From Aurifilum marmelostoma (Eukaryota; Ascomycota; Sordariomycetes; Diaporthales; Cryphonectriaceae), in NCBI GenBank assembly GCA_027559495.1, contig JAMXSV010000023.1, forward strand, positions 1,116,001 to 1,180,000: a DNA stretch of 64,000 nt, given 5' to 3'. Position numbers and translations under genes: made by a program. Below the pieces are notes generated by a model. That model was not told the DNA's origin, ran no database searches, and saw only the letters and a program-made list of their open reading frames with translations. Shown here piece by piece: positions 57,088 through 64,000 of this stretch; position 1 is the stretch's first letter; the number at the start of each line of letters is the position of its first letter.

Positions 57088-58162
57088 TTTATAGAACTCA
57101 TGGTCGTGAGCCCATATCTCTGGCGAGACGGTGTGCTGTAATTATGTTACAGAGATATCAAAGCGGTCTGCTTTTTCATGCAGTGTGCAATATATGAGCT
57201 CTTTACTGAAGCAATTGATCCCCCTTTGTTGCAGTGACGAATAAGGAGACAAAAGATTGCTCTAATTAGGTGATGATGATCTGCCGCTCGCAGTTCGACC
57301 AGATAGGACTTTTCTCTCAAGCATGGACGGAGAAACCAAAGACGTAATATCAGTGATCGCAAAAAGAGCATTTCCGGGCTTTTTTGATCAAAAAAGCAGA
57401 AGCATGGGAAGCTGGTGAATCTATGTCTCGGCTCTGGCTATTGACGTGTTGTCTGGTACTGGTCGATCCGCTCCAGAGAACACTCGATCCTGCTGGGGCG
57501 TGTCATTCATATCGTTCTGGGGAACACACGTTACGGGGTGCCCCTAGGACTGAGACATCAAAAATCAATATAATTTCACAAGGACCCCATCTCTAATGTG
57601 AAAGCGCACAAATCACTATTAAGTTGAAGGAACTTGGGCATAACTTCAAGTCAGCATGTACCACAGTGGTGACAATGGTCCTTCATAGCCCGCATCTCCC
57701 ATGATTGAACCCGTGACTCGAAGGGTCGACAGTGTCACTGCCGGTTTCTCCGTCATACGTGAATGGAAGTCAAAAAATTCTTCAGACCCGGGGCAACACC
57801 AGAATGACACGACTCAAGGCACAACAGACTGACCCACGACAGGCAGCTTCAGGCCTCGGCCTTCAATCACGCAGGCCAAGAACGCATCGATGGGAGCACT
57901 CGGAAATAATATAAATAGCCTCATCCATGGCCAGAGGAGAATGCTGCTCATGGTCTCCAACAGACACTAACGCTTTCTTCCACATACCAAACTCAACACG
58001 CCTTCACCAAAAACACACGAGATCTAACACCAAGACAGATACAACCCAAAAGACAACATCAGGAACATAAGGCAAGTCCGGTGGGACCTACAAGCTGCTT
58101 GCTGGAACAGCCCTATTCGCGCTTTGACGCTGACTACAACCTACCCCCCAAAAGCCCACAAG
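57088..58162. other. Intergenic Con-6 to small Cys-rich gene
   Basis: 3' flank of Con-6 and promoter of the next gene. A sequence near 57690-57720 faintly recalls a tRNA T-arm but has no matching partner arms. No gene seen. Confidence 0.5.
57910..57917 (+). promoter_or_regulatory. TATA box of the small Cys-rich protein gene
   Basis: TATAAATA lies about 245 bp upstream of the ATG at 58163. The leader between them is A/C-rich, as in many fungal leaders. Confidence 0.5.
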
Positions 58163-58417
58163 ATGTGCATCGAAACCGAAGCCACGCATAAGTGCGCGTA
58201 CTGTGGTTCGGTCATTTACGGCCCGACTGGGCGACCATTTGTGTCGTCCCTGATCTCACCTTGTGCGGAGGTCGAGGGCGACCACTGCCGGTATGGCGAG
58301 TGCGCAGAGGGCATAACTTACGAGCGGGGTGAGGTCAGTGTTAGCTTTTGTAGCGTTTCCTGTGAGGAGGCCAGCGAGGCAGAACAGGGTCGCTTGACTA
58401 ATGGGGACACTCATTGA
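58163..58417 (+). CDS. Small cysteine-rich, possibly zinc-binding protein
   Basis: An intronless frame of 84 residues beginning MCIETEATHKCAYCGSV. It has nine cysteines and two histidines, including CAYC, a HCRYGEC segment and CSVSC, arranged like paired zinc knuckles. There is no signal peptide, so the cysteines probably bind metal rather than form disulfides. Short proteins starting MC with spaced cysteines are widespread in filamentous fungi and have no assigned role. A TATA box and an A/C-rich leader upstream support transcription. I do not recognise the exact family. Confidence 0.6.
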   Translation: MCIETEATHKCAYCGSVIYGPTGRPFVSSLISPCAEVEGDHCRYGECAEGITYERGEVSVSFCSVSCEEASEAEQGRLTNGDTH

Positions 58418-59727
58418 GCAGTGCCAGTACATTGCAGATGAGGTCTGGGGTTCTTTTGTTGGATAGACGGGAGAATTCATGCTACCGTGGGAACAGGTCA
58501 TTAGCCAGGGCGATCCTTGAAGAGCAACACAGGTAGAAGCGAAATGCCGTAGCAAAAAGTGGAATAAGATTGCACTCTCACAGTGACTCGCATGAATCGT
58601 GATTATCGCGATAGCTGATTGCTGCTGGGCCTTCTGAATGACTATGGATGGGTTTTGCGTGGACAGTGAAGTTGTCATATTCTTGACATGTAAATGGAAT
58701 GGCATATTTTTTTTCGAGCCAGATATTAACTGGTTATGTGCCAACTAGACCTTGGAATTTGGCAATGTTATGATCTTGATGCAAGGTCACAATTGCGCAC
58801 CTGTACTAGACACTGCTGATTAGTTGAGTCTCATGGGCTTATAAGGTTATTATGAAAACGGTATAAGATGCAGTATCGAAGCTCATGATGCTAAATCCTC
58901 AGAGACAATCAAAGATACCTCCTCTAGGGAAATGAGTGCTCTGTCATAGATGATGGAACTGAGCCTATCAATTCAAGCAGCTGCATCTCATAAGGAGCTC
59001 TTCTTCGAACTCTTTTGATCTTTATTCATTTGGTGAACAGGAAGTGATCATTAATAATAAGTGACAACGCTGGAATATTCCGCAAGTTTGTCTGCTATAT
59101 GATAATTGCCGAGGCTGGGAGTTAGTTCGGGGTATTCTATAATTATTGCTGACCTTAACCAGGAGAGCGTCCAGCAAACATATGCTGGAGAGGCAGAAAC
59201 TTGATCTAGGCCTTTCATAACAGGAATAAAGAGGACACTATCCTTCCTTGGAATCAGCTGATATTTTCTCAGTATAGTATGCATCACTCTGTTACGCACT
59301 GAGCACCATTTTGTCTATGTATATACGTTGTTCCATTGGGGATTGGAATGGTGTGGGGGGGGGGGGGAGGACGGGAGGACACTCGGGAATGATTAGATTG
59401 ATAAGATTAAGAAGCGAACCATGTGCGCATTTGGCGCCAACTCATTGACAGGCAGGGTCGAGTGGAGTCCAAATTGGATCTTGACGCGCGTCGTCAGAAG
59501 CAAGGCCTTCTTGTGATCTGACTGCTGAGTTGGCGGCGCCCTGCTGGATGCCTCTCTTGCCTCCATCTCTTTTTCTTTCCCTTTTTCCTCGGAGCTTTCC
59601 AGTTCCATCGAGCCAGAGGACCTGTCTCAGGCTCGCTCTGCACCTACCAACCATCTATCCATCTATTCATCAAATAATCCCTTCTATATTCTCATAATCA
59701 TCCTTGTTGTTTCCAACATTAATTACC
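58418..59727. other. Intergenic, 1.3 kb
   Basis: It contains a 13-G run (59355-59367), and the right part is the promoter of the large secreted protein gene. An antisense open frame (58256-58744, -) overlaps the small Cys-rich gene and shows no family features. Confidence 0.55.
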
Positions 59728-61458
59728 ATGGTGACCAGTCGCTTTCTGGCGGCTACACTGGCCGCCTCGGGCCTGTCTCACGCCACCGGTGATGCTCAGC
59801 CCGTCAGCAAAGACTTTGGCCCCAGCGTCGAAGTCGCCAGAACCCGAGGACCCCAGATCTTCAATGCCGTGCACGATTCCATGAGACAGTGGGGTGCGTC
59901 TCTGCATCACAATGGCATGTCCTTCTTCCTGGCCACGGTGCCCGAGGGTGTGATCTTCCACCATGGCAACAACGACGAGAGGTCCCCTGACGACCCTGAC
60001 TGGCTCGCATACGAGGTCGAGCACGCCGAGGGCTTCGCACGAGGGGGGAGGGGCCCTGGTGGAGGACCAGGCAAGGGACCCGGTGGCGGTGATGGGCATG
60101 GCCCGCCTCCTGCTGTGCTGGGCGAGGAGGATGGTACCTTCCAGGCCCCTCTGGGCTACGAGGGCCAGCTGCAGGAGTCTCTGAGGCAGACGCCCCGGGA
60201 CGAGCCACCTGCTGAGTCCAAAGGAGGCTGGCTGCACACGTACCGCACAGCTCGGACGATGCGCTACATCTACATCGACGGCATGAGCGGGGGCAAGACC
60301 ACGATGGGCACGCTGGACTCCCAGGACCACCTGCTGCGGCAGTCGAGGGCCGAGTTCGACTTCGAAAGCGACGAGAAGAGGAGGGACGAGGACAAGGTGC
60401 GCGGGAAGCGTGGCGGAGGACCCATGGACGAGCGGAAGCGCGCCGTCGAGATCTGTGCGCTGTGCAAGGACTGGAAGCTTGACGGCGCCGTCCGCATGGA
60501 GGCGGGCTTCGAGATCATCCACTGTGACTTTTATGATGGCCTCGAGGAGATTCAGGTCATGCAGCGCCCGGGGTCCAGCAGTCGCGGTCCCGGCAGCGGT
60601 GGCGGCGTCGGCAACTTCGAGTTCATCCGCGGCCTTTCTGAACGCTACCACGACATCGGCTCCTCAAGGACCAGCATCGACTACTCGTCCATGGTCTCGG
60701 CCTTCTTCTTCCCTGTCAACCTCACGAACCCTGATCCTGCGCGACCCGACCTGCCGAGACTCGTCAACGCGACCGATGGCGAGCTCGAGGCCATCCGGGG
60801 CTACCTCAACACGACCATTGCCGCACGACGCGACGGCCCCGCCCGCCCCATCGACTGGCAAGACGTCACCGACATCATCGTGGGCCGCTACGCCGACCGG
60901 CTTCAATACATGGCCGAGAAGACAACCTCGGTGTCCGAGATCGCCAGCGAGCTGAGCTTCCTCCTGACCGTCTACATGGACCACTCGGGCAGAGAGAGCG
61001 CCAGCGAGCAGGTGCCGGCCGCCATCGAGCGCTGCACCAACTTCTACCTCCACGCCGTCACGCCGGTCACCGAGCCGGACGAGATGATCTACGCTGCCGT
61101 CAGGGCCGTGACGTCCAGCATCTGCACCACCCTCTTTGACGTGCGGGAGCTCGTTGCCGCCGAGGCCGACGATGACGCAGAGGAGACCACAGCCATGGCC
61201 CAAGCCGTTTCCATGCTCAAGGGGCTGATGGACGAGCTTGCCTGGGCCCGCTTCAAGCGATGCCCTCCCTGTGGCGTGGACGAGGTGTGCTTCGTCCCGA
61301 TGTGGCCGATGGGCACAAAGGCGGACTACGACTCGCCCAGCTGTGTCAACTCGTCCAAGTCGGGGAGGGGAGGCGGAGAGGGATACTGGGGCCATTTCGG
61401 AGGTCCAGGCGGGCCGGGTGGCGGTAAGGGTGGGAAGGGTGGACCTCACCACCCCTGA
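59728..61458 (+). CDS. Large secreted protein of unknown function, conserved in ascomycetes
   Basis: Intronless, 576 residues from the ATG at 59728 (context TACCATGG); the frame upstream lacks an ATG. Residues 1-18 form a signal peptide. A conserved-looking N-terminal block follows (FNAVHDSMRQWGASLHHNGM, then FLATVPEGVIFHHGNNDERS), then a Gly/Pro-rich insertion (about 112-140). The central block has RTARTMRYIYIDGMSGGKTT, DSQDHLL, EICALCKDWKLDGAVRMEAG and FEIIHCDF. The C-terminal helical region has cysteines in RFKRCPPCGVDEVCF and ends in a Gly-rich tail. Several NxS/T sequons are present. I recall related hypothetical proteins from other filamentous fungi, but no function. The pattern FHHGN...GWLHTYRTAR loosely recalls ADP-ribosyltransferase folds; this is weak. 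Confidence 0.82.
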   Translation: MVTSRFLAATLAASGLSHATGDAQPVSKDFGPSVEVARTRGPQIFNAVHDSMRQWGASLHHNGMSFFLATVPEGVIFHHGNNDERSPDDPDWLAYEVEHAEGFARGGRGPGGGPGKGPGGGDGHGPPPAVLGEEDGTFQAPLGYEGQLQESLRQTPRDEPPAESKGGWLHTYRTARTMRYIYIDGMSGGKTTMGTLDSQDHLLRQSRAEFDFESDEKRRDEDKVRGKRGGGPMDERKRAVEICALCKDWKLDGAVRMEAGFEIIHCDFYDGLEEIQVMQRPGSSSRGPGSGGGVGNFEFIRGLSERYHDIGSSRTSIDYSSMVSAFFFPVNLTNPDPARPDLPRLVNATDGELEAIRGYLNTTIAARRDGPARPIDWQDVTDIIVGRYADRLQYMAEKTTSVSEIASELSFLLTVYMDHSGRESASEQVPAAIERCTNFYLHAVTPVTEPDEMIYAAVRAVTSSICTTLFDVRELVAAEADDDAEETTAMAQAVSMLKGLMDELAWARFKRCPPCGVDEVCFVPMWPMGTKADYDSPSCVNSSKSGRGGGEGYWGHFGGPGGPGGGKGGKGGPHHP

Positions 61459-61581
61459 TGATCTGATCTAATTATCGCGTCTTCCCCATGCATGTACAGA
61501 GGCTCACCACACAGATTGTTTTGCTGGCGTGCCGCCTGCATCACGTATATTGCTGCTAGATCTATGTATAGAATGTACCTT

Positions 61582-61606
61582 TCTCTCTCTCTCTCTCTCT
61601 CTCTCT
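61582..61606. repeat. (TC)12 microsatellite
   Basis: Perfect TC repeat ending a few bases from the GNAT stop codon (61615), in its 3' flank. Confidence 0.9.
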
Positions 61607-61614
61607 TACTATTT

Positions 61615-62514
61615 CTACGCTGCCACCGACGTCTGCGGCTTTCTGACCATCGTTCTGTAGCTGTAGCTACCGTAGGCGGGGCGATCAGGGATATGAATGT
61701 CTGCCATGGCCTCGAATCCATGGCTCTGGGGGGGGGGGGGGGGTGAGTTAGTATCGAACGTTGTTGCACCCAGTCGGCTGATCTGTCTGGTTGTGTCGAC
61801 TTACCTTGGTGTAGTAAGGCTGTCCCTTTTCACTGCCATGAAGCAGTGTTGGTAGGCCGTCGTGGTCTGCCTGCTCGGTACCCCAGCGGATGAGGGCTCC
61901 GGCGATTCCCTTGCGCTGGTAGTCGCCGTGTACGCCCAGCAGGTCAAGAACTAATGTGTATCACCGTCAGCTCGGCTGCTATATTGCTCTTCCACCTTCG
62001 CACCAGCATGAAGGGGACAGCCACGAGGGGGAAAAAAAGAAAATAGAAAAAAAAAGAGGATAAATAGGGGTCACTGACACCAATGTGGTTGCTTCTCCAT
62101 CAACTTCTTCCGATTCTCCTCCATGCCCCCAAAGAACGGATCCGAGACACCCCTGTCCCACACCCCATCATCATGCTCAACAGCCTCATAAGAATCGTGC
62201 TCCTGGCTCCCGTCCTGCTGAGGGACCTGCCACCTGCTGAACCCCACGACCCGACCCCCGGCCTCGGTGTCGACAACAACAAAGGTCCTGTCCGTCGGGT
62301 TGTCCAGCCCTCTCACCCAGGTCCTGTCCAGCCAGCCGCGCATGTACGGCGTGTCGGGCATAAAGTACTGCCAAAAGGGGGCGTTGAAGGCGCTGAAGTA
62401 GGCGTCGGTCATGGCTGGTATGTCGGCTGTTGTCGCTGGTCGGATGCGGAAGCGCGACGGGGTTGGTATAGGCTGGGCCATGGTTGATGGTTCCGTGACT
62501 TCGTGGCTGTTCAT
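61615..62514 (-). CDS. GNAT-family N-acetyltransferase
   Basis: Three exons (62079-62514, 61805-61950, 61615-61725) join to 230 residues. The family moves acetyl from acetyl-CoA to an amine; the substrate is unknown. Motif C/D is RFRIRPATTADIPAMTDAYF near the N-terminus. The acetyl-CoA loop is in motif A, VHGDYQRKGIAGALI (Q-R-K-G-I-A), and motif B contains GSEKGQPYYTK. The last exon (SHGFEAMADIHIPDRP onward) begins at an acceptor set directly after a run of 16 C on the sense strand. The donor at 62078 (GTCAGT) was chosen to give PHWFLDLLGVHGDYQ in phase. The ATG at 62481 is an alternative start. There is no targeting signal. Confidence 0.88.
61728..61743. repeat. 16-base G/C homopolymer at a splice acceptor
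   Basis: 16 G on the plus strand (C on the sense strand) immediately precede the acceptor AG (61726-61727) of the GNAT gene's last intron and act as its pyrimidine tract. Confidence 0.9.
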
Positions 62515-62601
62515 ATATCCCAGAGGGATTGAGAGTAGATTCTTGGTGCTGTCGATCTGGATCCCGGCTTGCAATGTGAGTATGGGATGGCTCTGGGTGG
62601 G

Positions 62602-62609
62602 TTTATATG
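62602..62609 (-). promoter_or_regulatory. Putative TATA box of the GNAT gene
   Basis: CATATAAA on the minus strand, about 88 bp upstream of the ATG at 62514. That ATG is the first one downstream of it. Confidence 0.45.
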
Positions 62610-63197
62610 TGCAGGTTAAGAAGGCGAGTTGCTTGTGACTCATCAACGAAACAATCCTCCTCATCCTAGAGGCGCCGAAGTGATAAGGGGATAAGTACGC
62701 CGTAAATTGAGACAGCTCCACTTCCAGCCGGACTCACGATCCTCAGTCAATCGACAGAGTCATCAATCTCGCATACTATTCAGACCGGGGCGAAGAATTA
62801 GCACTCGACTATTGGCCAAAACCAAATTTGTCTCTTAAGTAAAAAGACAATCCTGCCGCTGTTTTCAACACTGACTGTTTGAGCATGAGCACGCACTCGT
62901 ACAGTCAGTAACATTACTGTAGCATCCACTGGCGAGACACCAGCAGCTGGAGTACCCAGTCACTGTCATTACTCGCAGGGTTGCATTCATATACAAGCCA
63001 CGTGCTACAGTAGGTGACGTCCCAACTGCGTGCCAAAGATATCACCAGAATATATGAATTTTCAAATCGTATCTCGCCTTTTATCTATCCAGAGCAAAGA
63101 AAACAATCCCTCCCTCTAAGCCCCCAACCATATAAAGCACATGTCCCGGTTTGTTTATCCAAAATACTGCTGCCACACATGATCGACCGGGAAAAAG

Positions 63198-63222
63198 AAA
63201 AAAAAAAAAAAAAAAAAAAAAA
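63198..63222. repeat. Poly-A tract (25 A)
   Basis: Uninterrupted run of 25 A downstream of the flavohemoglobin stop codon. Confidence 0.9.
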
Positions 63223-63503
63223 GGAAAAGAAAAGCAGAAACAAAACCATACCGATGAATGCCCACGACATCCCATATTGACCCCTGATTTCTGATTTGAC
63301 CGTTGACCCACAAGCAAAGAAAATATTGTAGGAAGCAGGGTCAGTACTCTCTGCAATGAAGACCAACCTCGCCCGCCCGTCGTTTGCTTGTGCTGTCATT
63401 TCTTAGTTCATTACGAGATTCCCAAGCTGCACGCCTCTTGTCTGATGAAGAAGGGAAAAAAAAAAGGAAAAAAAGAAAAAGAGAAGAGACAAAGTGGCGC
63501 AAG

Positions 63504-63526
63504 CACACACACACACACACACACAC
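63504..63526. repeat. CA microsatellite
   Basis: About eleven CA units, ending 16 bp from the flavohemoglobin stop codon. Confidence 0.9.
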
Positions 63527-63541
63527 CCGTCCCGCTCATCA

Positions 63542-64000
63542 CTACTTCAGCTCGACCATGTCGCCGGTGGAGAAGAGCTCAAACTTCATGCGCCGCATCT
63601 CGACGCCCTGCATCTTGAGGTAGTCGGCCATCTCGATCATGAACTGCTCGGGCCCGCAGATGTAGTACTCCGCGCCGCCGTGGCCGAGGTGCAGGTCGTC
63701 GCGGTTGACCTTGGCCAGGTCGACCCTGAAGTCGTAGTCGTGGGTGACGCCGGCCAGGTCGCCGTCGGCGAGGTGCGTCTTGAAGATGTTGGTGCGCAGG
63801 TTGGGCATGCGGCGCTTGGCGTCGCGCACGTGGTTGCAGAAGGGGATCATGCGCCGGGCGCCGTGGATCCACGAGACGTCCCGCGCCGGCTGGAGGTCCA
63901 TGACGGCGTTGAGCATCGACACCATGGGCGCCACCCCGACGCCCGCCGAGATGAGCACCAGGGGCACGCTGCTCGTCTGCGTCGTGTCGAGGAAGAACTC
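63542..64000 (-). CDS. Flavohemoglobin (nitric oxide dioxygenase), C-terminal part only
   Basis: The frame runs off the right edge; 152 C-terminal residues are visible. Flavohemoglobins convert nitric oxide to nitrate with NADPH and O2. The visible part is the NAD(P)-binding half of the reductase domain: LVLISAGVGVAPMVSMLNAV (nucleotide-binding Gly-rich loop), VSWIHGARRMIPFCNHVRDA and the ending AEYYICGPEQFMIEMADYLK, with a FELFSTG tail. The globin and FAD domains should lie to the right, outside the window. The same reductase half occurs in other ferredoxin-reductase-like proteins, but the HGARN-like and CGP-E-FM motifs and the FELF tail favour flavohemoglobin. Confidence 0.85.
   Translation of the reverse strand, partial: EFFLDTTQTSSVPLVLISAGVGVAPMVSMLNAVMDLQPARDVSWIHGARRMIPFCNHVRDAKRRMPNLRTNIFKTHLADGDLAGVTHDYDFRVDLAKVNRDDLHLGHGGAEYYICGPEQFMIEMADYLKMQGVEMRRMKFELFSTGDMVELK

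Larger units (their letters stand above)
62515..63541. other. Intergenic, 1.0 kb, repeat-containing
   Basis: GNAT promoter on the left and flavohemoglobin 3' flank on the right. It holds a 25-A run and a CA microsatellite. No gene seen. Confidence 0.55.

Noticed and set aside
57690..57725. tRNA-like fragment (ATTGAACCCG)
   Set aside because: Only the T-loop-like words match; no acceptor, D or anticodon stem can be paired around it.

Overview
The window is nuclear DNA of a filamentous ascomycete (Pezizomycotina, most likely a Sordariomycete; I cannot name the genus). The evidence is short GT-AG introns of about 60-300 nt, GC-rich genes separated by long AT-richer intergenic stretches full of homopolymers and microsatellites, an intron-bearing tRNA, and fungus-only families: a CRH cell-wall transglycosylase, a PTH11-type rhodopsin-like receptor, HsbA, UstYa/DUF3328, Con-6 and a Zn(II)2Cys6 regulator. 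I support 24 protein genes (one cut by the right edge) and one tRNA. There is no rRNA, CRISPR array, operon or recognisable transposon. Exon boundaries were read by eye from donor/acceptor signals, reading phase and family conservation.

Layout. 0-10 kb is gene-poor: a GPI-anchored CRH enzyme (557-1767, -), tRNA-Gln (5184-5270, -) and a seven-helix receptor-like protein (6040-7734, -). 10-22 kb holds housekeeping genes: a conserved proline-rich fungal protein (10419-12540, -), the vacuolar SNARE VAM7 (15586-16743, -), the microtubule plus-end protein BIM1/EB1 (17788-18891, -) and, divergently, the ribosome-biogenesis helicase DRS1 (19585-21957, +). 22-34 kb: a small cysteine-rich secreted protein (22332-22889, -), the phosphatidate phosphatase APP1 (to 28385, +), an M20 peptidase (29065-30363, +), HsbA (31804-32328, +) and a UstYa-family protein (33048-34217, +). 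34-44 kb: a HoxX-like formyltransferase/crotonase fusion (34693-36915, -), a DUF3712 membrane protein (40444-41937, +) and Xaa-Pro aminopeptidase (42240-43861, -). 44-64 kb: a PHO80-like cyclin (44888-46169, -), a ThDP-dependent enzyme (48673-50950, -), a LURP-one-related protein (52784-53523, -), a Zn2Cys6 factor (54164-55614, -), Con-6 (56722-57087, +), a small Cys-rich protein (58163-58417, +), a large secreted protein of unknown function (59728-61458, +), a GNAT acetyltransferase (61615-62514, -) and the C-terminal part of a flavohemoglobin (63542-64000, -).

The genes do not form an obvious single pathway. Several are surface or secreted proteins. The most unusual gene is the HoxX homologue: in bacteria HoxX makes the carbon monoxide ligand of [NiFe]-hydrogenase, an enzyme this kind of fungus is not expected to have. 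It lies tail-to-tail with the UstYa-type gene, a family best known from fungal RiPP clusters. Two conserved genes (BIM1 and the PHO80-like cyclin) each appear to carry one extra base in a G/C homopolymer. Both look more like sequence error than gene death.
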